A stretch of DNA of 64,000 nucleotides from the NCBI GenBank assembly GCA_015056765.1, contig SVFQ01000003.1, forward strand, positions 28,433 through 92,432, written 5' to 3'. Within the stretch, counting starts at the first letter, position 1. The number at the start of each line of letters is the position of its first letter. The notes under the pieces are model-generated. The model worked only from the letters and a program-made list of their open reading frames with translations. It was not told the origin of the DNA and made no database searches. Shown one piece after another: positions 1 to 8,523 of this stretch. The position numbers were made by a program, and so were the translations under genes. Origin of the DNA: Lachnospiraceae bacterium (GTDB taxonomy: Bacteria; Bacillota; Clostridia; Lachnospirales; Lachnospiraceae).

Positions 1-275
1 ATTTCAGCGGTAATGAAGAGGGAAATATTTACGGCTTAAAAGGAAAAAATCAAAATAGGCGGTACGGATAAACAGAAGCAGTACCGCCTAAAAGGAAAAA
101 ATCGATTTCAGCGGTAATGAAGAGGGAAATATTTACGGCTTAAAAGGAAAAAATCAAAATAGGCGGTACGGATAAACAGAAATAGTACCGCCTAAAAGGT
201 AAAAATCGATTTCAGCGGTAATGAAGAGGAAAATATTTACGGCCTAAAAGGAAAAAATCAAAATAGGCGGTACGG
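1..275. repeat. Tandem array with 104-bp period (about 2.6 copies, may extend left of window)
   Basis: The word ATTTCAGCGGTAATGAAGAG recurs at 1, 105 and 209, an exact 104-bp period, with only a few substitutions between copies. The third copy breaks off at about 275. Each unit holds an inverted pair GGCGGTAC...GTACCGCC about 16 bp apart and a separate ATTTACGG motif followed by A-rich tracts. There are no unique spacers, so it is not CRISPR. It lies downstream of a minus-strand operon, just beyond its terminator. An array at 49722-50334 has the same period but a different sequence. Function unknown; the repeat itself is certain. Confidence 0.93.
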
Positions 276-280
276 TAGTC

Positions 281-312
281 AAAAAACCCCCCAGGATTAA
301 GCATCCTGGGGG
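281..312 (-). terminator. Rho-independent terminator for the minus-strand operon
   Basis: A perfect 10-bp stem (CCCCCAGGAT / ATCCTGGGGG, loop TAAGC) is followed on the minus strand by six T residues (A-run at 281-286 on the plus strand). It lies about 50 bp beyond the stop of the membrane protein gene at 360. Confidence 0.9.
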
Positions 313-359
313 TGTTGTACTAGATAAGTAGTGTTATGAATTGGGACACGTTACGCAAA

Positions 360-2189
360 CTATCGAATATAGTACCGCCAATACTTGCCATCCACCACGG
401 TGGTGGCGGGATAGGTGGTTTCCAGATACCGGAGCATCCAGTCGTCTGGGGCAAGAGCGGTTTCACCGTACCAGCAAGAGCAAACAATGATATCCGGATA
501 TTTGTCCGGGTTTTGCTGCCAGTAGGCGGCAATGGAATCGTTGTAGCCCGGAGTGGGCACCGTGGAAGGGCCGGCTACTTCGCTTTCTTTGTAGAGGTAG
601 CCCAGGACGTCTACAGCGTCGCCAACCAGGTAGATTTTGCTACCTTCCGGTACCAGGTCTTGCCATTCCGCGTAGGACTCGTTCTGCATGTAAGCGCCCA
701 TATAGCTGGTGACGATGCCGGTGGCAGGGCCGTGCTTTACCAGACCACGAATCTGGAATAGTGTCGGAATCTCGCCGGACAAGGGCTGAATCAAAATGCA
801 GCTTCTTGCCACAAGAAAACCAAATACTATAATTGCAGTAAATCTGCATAGAGCAGAAATTCTATAGTTTGAGTTTGCAGGAAGTGTTTTCACATCTCCT
901 AAATCATCACCTGCGATAGCAGTTTCTTTCGCAGCACGTACGCCGTTGGACATAGGAATCAAAGCAGCAACGGCACCTATCAGGAGATAGGGGAAGGAAG
1001 CGGCCAGGTTCAAGTTGGTCAGCAGGATGGTGGACAGGAAATTCAGCACACTGAAGATACTGAGAATCCGGTACAGCATTTTTGACTTATCACTTAGAAG
1101 TTTGCGATAGCGAAAGCCGGTCATCATCAAACTGATGAGCAGCAGCGCATAGGCAAACTTGGTATATTTCCCTTGATACAGTGTCACATAGATGGCGGCA
1201 GCGACTGCTTCTATTAAGAAGAAACTATCTGCTACTACAGCAAATCCAGTGCAATTTATGGCAATTCGATTGAATCCTAAAGCGGTTGTGGGACCGGCTG
1301 CTCGTGAGTTCTCTGTTGTCACAGAGAATCCTGCGATATCCCCGGCGATAGTCCTGCCATTGTCCAGGAAAAGCTTTGCAATGCCGTAAGTCAATATGTG
1401 CAAGATTAAAAATAGTAGCGCATACTTATAGGCATCCAGGAAGTACAGCCACATCTTGTCCAGAAAAGAAGCGGAGTGGGATGTCTCGATGGCCAGCATA
1501 CCGTGGATGCTTTCCTTTAGCCTGGCAAAAGAAATGTGGCGCAAAATCAGCAGTATATAGGCTGCGCCTGCCACAACGCAAGTGGCGGTGAAAAGCAGGG
1601 CGTCACGGATTTTTCCATAAAAAACCAAGACGAAGAAAGCGGCAATGGCCACCAATAAGTTCGAAGGGTAGGATAGCACCAGGCAGCACATCCAAAGGGC
1701 GCTTAGGTATAGCTGCCATTTGCGTCCCGACTGGAGATACGCAAAGAGGGTCAGGCCCAGAAGCAGGGTGAAGTACATTTCCATGTTGGAGTACTCTGCA
1801 AAGGGCAGATCCTTTGGATATATCAGGAAGAAAAGAAATGCCATGGCCCGGGCCAGGGACACATCTTCCAGGTGCTTTGCGATGAATTTGTACAGCACAA
1901 GAGTAAGGCCTGCCTTTATCAGCACGCCGATGAGCTGCATGTATAGCACGATTCCTGTGGTGGTGTGGAAAAGTACCAGATAGAGTTTTACGAATGGAGC
2001 AGTGAGAAAAGTTGACATCATATAGGGCTCCCACATTTGCGCGAAATAGTGGTCGCCCTGAGCCCAGCGATAGTCCATTACCAGTTGGAAAGCACTATCG
2101 ATATTGAAATTCGTAAATATATTTTTGACAGAAATGCCAATGGCTAAGATAACTAAAAACAGTGTGATGTGATTCTTCTTGGCGTTCAT
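360..2189 (-). CDS. Large polytopic membrane protein, possibly a GT-C-type glycosyltransferase
   Basis: 609 residues with many hydrophobic segments starting at about residue 8, a short acidic extracytoplasmic loop after the first helix, and a soluble C-terminal domain of about 130 residues. This layout is typical of GT-C (family 39/83-like) lipid-linked glycosyltransferases or polymer-forming membrane proteins, but I see no diagnostic motif, so the function is tentative. It starts 3 bp after the ywlG stop codon and so is probably co-transcribed with it; a strong terminator follows. The middle (about residues 270-320) is a hydrophilic, Ala/Thr-rich stretch encoded by DNA with an 8-bp inverted repeat (1310-1329), which looks inserted. 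Start ATG is at 2187-2189. Confidence 0.7.
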   Translation of the reverse strand: MNAKKNHITLFLVILAIGISVKNIFTNFNIDSAFQLVMDYRWAQGDHYFAQMWEPYMMSTFLTAPFVKLYLVLFHTTTGIVLYMQLIGVLIKAGLTLVLYKFIAKHLEDVSLARAMAFLFFLIYPKDLPFAEYSNMEMYFTLLLGLTLFAYLQSGRKWQLYLSALWMCCLVLSYPSNLLVAIAAFFVLVFYGKIRDALLFTATCVVAGAAYILLILRHISFARLKESIHGMLAIETSHSASFLDKMWLYFLDAYKYALLFLILHILTYGIAKLFLDNGRTIAGDIAGFSVTTENSRAAGPTTALGFNRIAINCTGFAVVADSFFLIEAVAAAIYVTLYQGKYTKFAYALLLISLMMTGFRYRKLLSDKSKMLYRILSIFSVLNFLSTILLTNLNLAASFPYLLIGAVAALIPMSNGVRAAKETAIAGDDLGDVKTLPANSNYRISALCRFTAIIVFGFLVARSCILIQPLSGEIPTLFQIRGLVKHGPATGIVTSYMGAYMQNESYAEWQDLVPEGSKIYLVGDAVDVLGYLYKESEVAGPSTVPTPGYNDSIAAYWQQNPDKYPDIIVCSCWYGETALAPDDWMLRYLETTYPATTVVDGKYWRYYIR

Positions 2190-2192
2190 GTT

Positions 2193-2780
2193 TTACATCA
2201 AAGACTCCTCATAGATTGCTCTTGGACCGCCTACGTATTTGGCACGGTATCTGGCGCAGATGATGGGCGCCTTACCGATGTGATTCATGGAAAGTCTCAC
2301 CGGTACTACTACGGGATGCATGTGCATGCCGATGAGGGTGCCGCCGATGTCTAGGCCGGCTTTGGCTTTGGCACGGATATTCTCCACCATGACAGCATCA
2401 GAGAGATTCTGATAAGCGATGGTGCCCAAAGCTCCGCCTGCATGGTTTGGCTGCGGAATCACATTGACACGCTCTAAGTCGTAGCGCTCCATGGCGGCTT
2501 CGCTGACTACCATGGCACGGTTTAGATGCTCACAGCACTGGAAAGCCGGATAGATGCCCAGGGGCGCCAGCACTTCCATGATACCTTCAAAGACAGCAGT
2601 GGCTACTTCCAAATTCGTATCGGTTCCAATTCGCTCACCGATGATCTCGCTGGAAGAGCAGCCGATGACGAAAAGTTCGCCCTTTTTTATCTTGGAAACT
2701 TCTACCAACTCACGAACTGCCGCGGCAGTCTCTTCTCTAATAGAAGCTAAATTAATATTTAAATCTTTTTCATTTCCCAT
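2193..2780 (-). CDS. ywlG: YwlG/UPF0340 (TIGR01440) family protein
   Basis: 195 residues, matching the usual length of the TIGR01440/UPF0340 family (B. subtilis YwlG). Family hallmarks are visible: an N-terminal helix with REETAAAVREL, the GCSSSEIIGERIG segment, AFQCCEHLNRA, the PQPNHAGGALGT loop and a final IGMHMHPVVVPVRL. The biochemical role of the family is not established as far as I know. It is the first gene of a two-gene minus-strand unit. Its upstream region consists largely of the 30-bp repeat array, so its promoter probably lies in or next to those repeats. The ribosome-binding site is weak (AGAG-like). Confidence 0.88.
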   Translation of the reverse strand: MGNEKDLNINLASIREETAAAVRELVEVSKIKKGELFVIGCSSSEIIGERIGTDTNLEVATAVFEGIMEVLAPLGIYPAFQCCEHLNRAMVVSEAAMERYDLERVNVIPQPNHAGGALGTIAYQNLSDAVMVENIRAKAKAGLDIGGTLIGMHMHPVVVPVRLSMNHIGKAPIICARYRAKYVGGPRAIYEESLM

Positions 2781-2810
2781 AATGCTATTTCTCTTTTCTA
2801 TAATCTTTTC

Positions 2811-2930
2811 CGCAAACTAGCAGGTTCAACCCCAACTTTCCGCAAGCTAGCAGGTTCAACCCCAACTTTTTGCAAGCTAGCGGGTTCAACCCCAACTTTC
2901 CGCAAGCTAGCGGGTTCAACCCCAACTATT
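2811..2930. repeat. Four contiguous copies of a 30-bp direct repeat
   Basis: Units begin at about 2811, 2841, 2871 and 2901 with the word CGCAAGCTAGC (first copy CGCAAACTAGC, third TGCAAGCTAGC), followed by RGGTTCAACCCCAACTTT. The units abut with no spacers. Each contains the palindrome GCTAGC and the near-palindrome GGGTTCAACCC. The array fills the divergent region between ywlG (minus) and ansA (plus), where promoters must lie, so it may be a set of protein-binding sites about three helical turns apart. Confidence 0.92.
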
Positions 2931-3017
2931 TCATATCTCAGAAATTATGTCGAAATCCATCTCATTTTGAGAAAAATAAAACGGTCATCATTTTCATCAT
3001 TTTATCACAGAAACCCA

Positions 3018-3047
3018 TTGTAGAGTAGTGTGAAAATGCAGTAAAAT
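3018..3047 (+). promoter_or_regulatory. Predicted promoter of ansA, positioned to give a leaderless mRNA
   Basis: TTGTAG (3018-3023) and TAAAAT (3042-3047) are separated by 18 bp. Only six bases separate the -10 element from the ATG at 3054, so transcription would begin at or next to the start codon. No Shine-Dalgarno sequence is visible upstream of that ATG. Confidence 0.5.
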
Positions 3048-3053
3048 ACTAGC

Positions 3054-4067
3054 ATGAGTAAAAAAATTGTCATCTTAAATACCGGAGGAACTTTATCCTC
3101 TGTCATCAAAGAAAATGGACTTGCACCGGGACTTAGCACCGAGGACATGCAGGAGAAACTTAAGTTTGTTTCCGGCAACGCGAAGCTGGAGATGATTGAC
3201 TTCTGGTCCGTGGATAGTGCCAATATTTTCCCGGAGGACTGGGCGGAACTGGCAAAGAAGGTCAGTGAGCTGCGTACCAAGTGCGATGGTATCGTCATCA
3301 TTCATGGTACGGATACTTTGGCTTATACTGCTTCCATGCTGAGTTACATGCTGAATAATATCAACATTCCGGTAGTGGTCACCGGCAGTCAGCTGTCCAT
3401 GTCGAACCCCATCGCAGATGCTATGGAGAATTGCCGCTTGGCGATTCATATGGCGGCGGCTGGATATCCCGGTGTATTTGCTGTCTTCAACCGAAAGGTG
3501 ATGCTGGGGTGTCGTACTTCCAAGGTGCGTTCCCACAGCTTCGATGCCTTTGACAGCATCAATTATCCGGTGGTGGCAGAAGTCTCAGCCATGGGTATGA
3601 CAGTAAATGAAAGCGTAATCCCGGTGCGTTCCGGCGCTTTTCATTTGCATAATAAGTTCTCAGACAAGGTATTTATGCTGAAAATGTTCCCGGGCATCCA
3701 TCGCAGCATGTTGAAGTCCATTGCAGACCAGGGGTATAAGGGGCTGTACATCGAGGCCTATGGAATTGGTGGTATGCCTTTCCTGAAGCATGACTTCATC
3801 GGCACCATCGAAGAACTGGTGCAAGGTGGTATGACCGTCCTGGTGGGAACTCAGTGTCGATATGAGGGAAGCGACCTAAGCGTCTATGAGACCGGTCAGC
3901 GAGCGCTCCAATGTGGCGTGCTCCAGGCTCATGATATGACCAGTGAGGCCGCACTGACAAAGCTGATGTGGGTACTTGGAAAGACAGATAAGCCGGATGA
4001 AATCAGAGACTATTTCTCTGTGAATATTTGTAACGAAGTGACCATTAAAGGCGATGCAATGAACTAA
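3054..4067 (+). CDS. ansA: L-asparaginase (type I, AnsA-like)
   Basis: 337 residues, the usual length for cytoplasmic type I asparaginase, which hydrolyses L-asparagine to aspartate and ammonia. The N-terminal catalytic signature TGGT is at residues 10-13 and the second signature HGTDT at 84-88; the conserved VVTGSQ segment follows at about 110. There is no signal peptide, so it acts in the cytoplasm. The start at 3054 has no ribosome-binding site but lies just after a -10 element, pointing to a leaderless message. The next gene begins 21 bp downstream with its own AAAGGAG site, so the two may be co-transcribed. Confidence 0.93.
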   Translation: MSKKIVILNTGGTLSSVIKENGLAPGLSTEDMQEKLKFVSGNAKLEMIDFWSVDSANIFPEDWAELAKKVSELRTKCDGIVIIHGTDTLAYTASMLSYMLNNINIPVVVTGSQLSMSNPIADAMENCRLAIHMAAAGYPGVFAVFNRKVMLGCRTSKVRSHSFDAFDSINYPVVAEVSAMGMTVNESVIPVRSGAFHLHNKFSDKVFMLKMFPGIHRSMLKSIADQGYKGLYIEAYGIGGMPFLKHDFIGTIEELVQGGMTVLVGTQCRYEGSDLSVYETGQRALQCGVLQAHDMTSEAALTKLMWVLGKTDKPDEIRDYFSVNICNEVTIKGDAMN

Positions 4068-4088
4068 TCACCCGAAAGGAGATCATGT

Positions 4089-5237
4089 ATGGGAGAAGAG
4101 ATTTTTACCAGTAAAAAGAAACTTGGCTTTGGTCTGATGAGACTTCCGCTTACAGACCCAAATGTGGACACTAGTATCGACATCGAGCAGTGCAAAAAAA
4201 TGGTGGACGCCTTTATCGAGCAGGGCTTTACCTATTTTGATACCGCTTGGATGTACTGCGGCTTTAAGAGCGAGGAGGCCACAAAGGAATTCCTGGTAGA
4301 CCGCTATCCAAGAGACAGTTTTACCCTGACTACGAAGCTGCATGCAGGCTTTATCAAGACAAAAGAAGACCGTGACCGTATCTTCAATGAGCAGCGCAGA
4401 AAGACAGGCGTTGAGTATTTCGATTACTATTTGCTGCACGATATGGGCAAGGATCATTATAAGATTTATACAGATCTGGATTGCTTTACCTGGATTCAGG
4501 AGAAAAAGGCAGCCGGTTTGGTAAAACACATCGGATTTTCTTTCCATGATACCGCAGAAGTGCTGGATGAAATCCTGACAGCACATCCGGAGATGGAATT
4601 CGTACAGCTGCAGCTGAACTACCTGGATTGGGATAGCGAAGGCGTACAGTCCAGAAAGTGTTACGAGGTGGCATGTAAGCATGGCAAGCCGGTCATCGTC
4701 ATGGAGCCGGTGAAAGGTGGCACCCTGGCAAATGTGCCGGAAGGCGTATCCAGACTTTTCAAAGGATACAATCCGGAGGCTTCCATTCCATCTTGGGCTA
4801 TTCGCTTCGCAGCCAGCCTGGAAAATGTAAAGATGGTACTGAGCGGTATGAGCAACTTAGAGCAGCTCATGGATAACACCGGCTATATGAAAGACTTCAA
4901 GCCTCTGAATGAAGAAGAGCAGAAGCTGATCAAAGAAGCAGTAGGAATCATCAATGGCAGTATCACCATTCCTTGTACGGGATGTAGCTACTGTACCGAT
5001 GGATGTCCAATGCACATCGCCATTCCGAAATACTTCAGCTTGTACAACACAGACAGGCAGGAGCGTGCAGCAAGGGGCGCCGACTGGACACCACAGGGCG
5101 AGTACTACGATAGACTTACCATGGAATTCGGTAAAGCCAGCGCGTGCGTGCAGTGTGGCCAGTGCGAAGGTGTCTGTCCTCAGCACCTGCCGATTATCCA
5201 GTATCTGCAGGATGTGGCAGCATATTTTGAAGGTTAA
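4089..5237 (+). CDS. Aldo/keto reductase with C-terminal ferredoxin domain
   Basis: 382 residues. The aldo/keto reductase TIM barrel occupies residues 1-280, with candidate catalytic residues Asp51, Tyr56, Lys83 and His117 (in FDTAWMY, TTKLH and YYLLHD). The C-terminal 90 residues carry two CxxCxxCxxxCP clusters (from about Cys296, CTGCSYCTDGCP, and about Cys353, CVQCGQCEGVCP), as in ferredoxin-type AKRs of anaerobes. It probably reduces a carbonyl substrate with electrons routed through Fe-S clusters; the substrate is unknown. Start supported by AAAGGAG 8 bp upstream of the ATG. A terminator follows at 5242. Confidence 0.9.
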   Translation: MGEEIFTSKKKLGFGLMRLPLTDPNVDTSIDIEQCKKMVDAFIEQGFTYFDTAWMYCGFKSEEATKEFLVDRYPRDSFTLTTKLHAGFIKTKEDRDRIFNEQRRKTGVEYFDYYLLHDMGKDHYKIYTDLDCFTWIQEKKAAGLVKHIGFSFHDTAEVLDEILTAHPEMEFVQLQLNYLDWDSEGVQSRKCYEVACKHGKPVIVMEPVKGGTLANVPEGVSRLFKGYNPEASIPSWAIRFAASLENVKMVLSGMSNLEQLMDNTGYMKDFKPLNEEEQKLIKEAVGIINGSITIPCTGCSYCTDGCPMHIAIPKYFSLYNTDRQERAARGADWTPQGEYYDRLTMEFGKASACVQCGQCEGVCPQHLPIIQYLQDVAAYFEG

Positions 5238-5241
5238 ACTA

Positions 5242-5275
5242 AAAAACTCCTATCTCATATGAGGTAGGAGTTTTT
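5242..5275. terminator. Bidirectional terminator between convergent genes
   Basis: Stem CTCCTATCTCA / TGAGGTAGGAG (one G-U pair), flanked by A5 on the left and T5 on the right. It serves the reductase gene from the left and the GGDEF gene from the right. Confidence 0.9.
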
Positions 5276-5309
5276 GAATTCTTAGAATTTTCTTCGAGGA
5301 TCAGTTGCA

Positions 5310-6491
5310 TTAGTGTTCTGACTTCTCAGAATGGTAGAAGCAAATGGACTGACTCGGGTCAGCCTTAGCCTGATAAAGGGCTTTGTCTGCTTCGTGATAG
5401 AGCACGTCGAAACTTCTGGTGTACTGGCGTGCTACTGTAAGACCGATGGAAATCTGAATGCCTTCCGGCACATCGGAATTGGTCAGGGCCAGCTGCTGCT
5501 GGAGTTTGATCAAAAGCTGTACCAGAGACTTTTCGCTAGGCTGGTCTGCGATGAAGAAGATGAATTCATCGCCGCCAAGACGACCTGCCAGATTCTCGAT
5601 GCCACTGGGATGGACGTCGGAGTTGTAACTGTAAGCGGTGTGGCGGATGGAAAGTACATTAGAGATTTCCTCCGCTATGGCGATGATGACTTTATCTCCG
5701 ATTTGGTGACCATAGGTGTCATTGATTCGCTTGAATTGGTCTACATCCAGGATACCCAGTACATGATAGCCTTGTCTGCTCAGAGAGAGCATGCGCTCCA
5801 TTTCTAAAATGAAAGTGCCGCGGTTATACAAGTTCGATAGAGAATCGTAGCTGGCGCGGATTTCCAATTCTTTTCTGGAACTGTGATACTTTTCTAATAG
5901 AACGCGGGAGTCCCGCATAGCAAGCAGGCCGTGCATGCGATTTCGCTGAATCAGGAAATGCACCAAAAGCCCTGCAAAAGTAAAGCAGATGGCATTGTAA
6001 ATATCATAGTAGGCAACCAACGGTTGTTTTACATAGCGCACGATGATGCAGAATACGACAGTGGTCATAATCGTACACAATCCGACACCCACCATATTGT
6101 GAAGTACCAAAAGCGGAACAAAGATAATCATGGCCGGAAATACTACTGCCTGAGAATCGGAATGCACGGTGGAACTCACTATACCAAAGGCAAGCAGGAT
6201 GAAAAAAATCACGTAGCTGAAACAGAATACATGCCTTCTGGTAAAAGAAGGTGACAAATGGATGATAAATAGAAAGATACCCGTGATGACGGCGAAAATC
6301 AGATAAATCCACTGGGCCTGGCGAACAGGACTCAGCATCAGAGATACCATGGACAAAGTCACAAAGGTGATAAAAGTCCAAATATAGATATTGGAAACAA
6401 TCTCATAATTGTGCTGACGCACGTCTTCGTAAACCGATGTATAATCTTCGGCACCCAGGCCGTAATATTTAAATCTACGTAATACTTTCAT
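5310..6491 (-). CDS. Membrane-anchored diguanylate cyclase (GGDEF)
   Basis: 393 residues. The N-terminal half has about six hydrophobic segments (residues 35-185), then a short linker helix and a GGDEF domain with intact LDVDQFKRINDTYGHQIGD and RLGGDEF motifs. The active-site half-motif is canonical, so synthesis of cyclic di-GMP from two GTP is expected at the inner face of the membrane. No RxxD inhibitory site is visible upstream of GGDEF. The sensory signal of the membrane domain is unknown. It is divergent from a second GGDEF gene at 6637, so the pair may share a control region. Confidence 0.9.
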   Translation of the reverse strand: MKVLRRFKYYGLGAEDYTSVYEDVRQHNYEIVSNIYIWTFITFVTLSMVSLMLSPVRQAQWIYLIFAVITGIFLFIIHLSPSFTRRHVFCFSYVIFFILLAFGIVSSTVHSDSQAVVFPAMIIFVPLLVLHNMVGVGLCTIMTTVVFCIIVRYVKQPLVAYYDIYNAICFTFAGLLVHFLIQRNRMHGLLAMRDSRVLLEKYHSSRKELEIRASYDSLSNLYNRGTFILEMERMLSLSRQGYHVLGILDVDQFKRINDTYGHQIGDKVIIAIAEEISNVLSIRHTAYSYNSDVHPSGIENLAGRLGGDEFIFFIADQPSEKSLVQLLIKLQQQLALTNSDVPEGIQISIGLTVARQYTRSFDVLYHEADKALYQAKADPSQSICFYHSEKSEH

Positions 6492-6636
6492 GATGATTCT
6501 CCTTCTTATTCAATATAGCAGAAAACCCATGGTTGCTCAATTCTTTCATTGGTAGTACCAAAAATAAAAAGTAGTAGACTTGTAAACCGAAATAAGGTAG
6601 AATAGTTTCTAAATGAGGAATTTGAGAGGGAATGAA

Positions 6637-8313
6637 ATGACAAGTCAGAAAAACGCCAAGGTGCGATGGAGCATCGCATTGGCTATACTTGCCTTTTTTC
6701 TATTTATACAAGTGCTGACCTTAATCGGCGGGGTAGACCCGGTGCACTATATAGAGCTTGATAAGTATTTATCCACAACTGTATATAAGAAGGATGGAAG
6801 TGTACTGCATTTTGATACCGGTGAGTTAGGTCATGCCTTACCCGGGGATAGCATCACGGTAGATGTTGATCTTACAGAATTTAAAACAGAAGAGGCCAAG
6901 AGTCTTTGCTTCTTTATGTATAACAGTACCATCGATGTGATGACGCATGGCCAAGTGATTTACAGTTTTGGTCATGACCTGATGCAGGATAAAAGGCCTA
7001 TCGGAGATATTTTATGCATGGTTCCTTTACCGACTGTTGCCTATACAGACGGTTTGCAAATCGTGCTGCATCCCCAGAATGGCTTTAATGTAGGATTCTT
7101 ACACAAAGTGCTTTTGATGCCGGCGGAAGAAGCCAGATTATATCCACTGATTGGACAAGAGTTTTCTTTCTTTGTCATTGTTGGAATTTTTGCTTTTTCC
7201 TTATTATTAGGTATCATTTTACTTTTTTTGAAAATCGCTGGCATCGTGGAGAAAAGCGGTGTGCAGCTGATGCTCTTTACCTTCTTTTTGACCACCTGGT
7301 ATTTAGGGTATCAGCATATGTTCTACTGCATCAGCAACCGTACCTTATTCTGTGCGGATGTAGAGTATGTTGCTATGTATTTGACACCGATTCCCCTGTG
7401 CCATTACCTGGAAGGTCGTAAGAAAAAAAGTAAGCTTTTCTTTGGCTCTTTGGCACATTTTTATGCGACATTGTTCTGCGTGGCGACGGTGCTAAACTAC
7501 GCCCATACAGGTGTTTATTACTCCGTACTTTTGCCGGTGATGCATATTTCCATGCTGGTGACTATGGCAGGTATGGTGGTGTACGCTGTGATGAATCGCA
7601 AGTCTGAGTTCGCCCAGGAGCGAATCGCAAGCTACGGTACCATTGCCTTTGTTATTTGCGTGATTCTAGAGCTGATTCGTATCTATCTGGAGAAATTCTT
7701 CCAGATTGATGTCCCGAAGCTGAAGACTTTGTTTACATCAGGGGCCATCATCATTTGCGCGATTACACTTTTTGTGGGTTATGGCGTCTACATGGTGCAA
7801 AACTACAGAGACAGACAGGAGAAGACCAAGTACAAGCAGATTGCTTTCCGGGATTTCCTCAGTGGTATTCCGAACAGAAATGCTTGCTTAGAAGCGCTGC
7901 AGGATTTCAAGGATAGAGGCGTGAAGCTTTACACCCTGTTCTTCTTAGATGCTAACTACCTAAAGGCGGTAAATGACCAGTATGGCCACGATATGGGAGA
8001 CCAGTTACTGATCATGGCAGCCAGAGCCCTGACCGGTTCTGCAGATGGAGCCAGCTTCTATGGCAGGTGGGGCGGAGACGAGTTCCTGGTAGGATTCGAA
8101 GATGTGATAGCAGCGGAGAATTTCGAGGACAAGTTCCGAGCAGAATTAAAACGCATCAACGATAGCTGCCCATTACCATTTGAAGTGTCCATGGCTGTAG
8201 GACGTGTAGACTCGGATTTGTTCCATGCACTGGATCCGTTGGAAGCAGTACAGGTAGCAGATAAGAAAATGTACGAAAATAAGCGCGAACTACATCAAAA
8301 CAGAAAAGTATAG
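6637..8313 (+). CDS. Diguanylate cyclase with extracellular sensor and 7-TM-like domain
   Basis: 558 residues from the ATG at 6637, preferred over an in-frame ATG at 6613 because GAGAGGG lies 7 bp upstream of it. One N-terminal helix is followed by an extracytoplasmic beta-rich domain (about 35-165), then about seven membrane helices (170-395), then GGDEF. The organisation resembles 7TMR-DISM-type receptors. Motifs NDQYGHDMGD and WGGDEF (Gly479-Phe483) are intact, so cyclase activity is plausible; no RxxD inhibitory site is seen. The extracellular domain probably senses a small ligand. A terminator follows at 8339. Confidence 0.88.
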   Translation: MTSQKNAKVRWSIALAILAFFLFIQVLTLIGGVDPVHYIELDKYLSTTVYKKDGSVLHFDTGELGHALPGDSITVDVDLTEFKTEEAKSLCFFMYNSTIDVMTHGQVIYSFGHDLMQDKRPIGDILCMVPLPTVAYTDGLQIVLHPQNGFNVGFLHKVLLMPAEEARLYPLIGQEFSFFVIVGIFAFSLLLGIILLFLKIAGIVEKSGVQLMLFTFFLTTWYLGYQHMFYCISNRTLFCADVEYVAMYLTPIPLCHYLEGRKKKSKLFFGSLAHFYATLFCVATVLNYAHTGVYYSVLLPVMHISMLVTMAGMVVYAVMNRKSEFAQERIASYGTIAFVICVILELIRIYLEKFFQIDVPKLKTLFTSGAIIICAITLFVGYGVYMVQNYRDRQEKTKYKQIAFRDFLSGIPNRNACLEALQDFKDRGVKLYTLFFLDANYLKAVNDQYGHDMGDQLLIMAARALTGSADGASFYGRWGGDEFLVGFEDVIAAENFEDKFRAELKRINDSCPLPFEVSMAVGRVDSDLFHALDPLEAVQVADKKMYENKRELHQNRKV

Positions 8314-8338
8314 TAACTAAAGCGTTAAAAAGAAACTC

Positions 8339-8378
8339 AAAGAGATCATTTCCGTATCGAAATGGTCTCTTGTTTTTT
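8339..8378 (+). terminator. Rho-independent terminator after the GGDEF gene
   Basis: Stem AAGAGATCATTTC / GAAATGGTCTCTT with loop CGTAT, followed by TGTTTTTT. Confidence 0.9.
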
Positions 8379-8432
8379 ACAATTTAATAGAAATGTTAAG
8401 AAAATTTAAGGGTTAGAAAGTGCTAACGTATT

Positions 8433-8460
8433 CCCCCCGGGGGGGATATTACTTTATAAT
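8433..8460 (+). promoter_or_regulatory. Promoter with a C6G6 palindrome over the -35 position
   Basis: A perfect TATAAT is at 8455-8460. The place where a -35 box should be (about 8432-8437) is instead the start of the palindrome CCCCCCGGGGGG (8433-8444). That suggests an activator or repressor site controlling the Fe-S/FAD oxidoreductase operon. The start codon at 8524 has the site TAGGAGG upstream. Confidence 0.6.
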
Positions 8461-8523
8461 GAAAGTAACTATGGTATCTATAGCGGATACATCCGTGAAA
8501 GTTTTTAGGAGGAAATAATTACT

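Noticed and set aside
1-275. CRISPR array
   Set aside because: Whole 104-bp units repeat with no unique spacers, and there are no cas genes nearby.
360-849. Plus- and minus-strand short ORFs within the membrane protein gene
   Set aside because: They are shadows of the long minus-strand frame and lack ribosome-binding sites.
2811-2930. tRNA T-arm fragments
   Set aside because: GGTTCAACCCC resembles a T-arm, but no acceptor or anticodon stem surrounds it and it repeats exactly.
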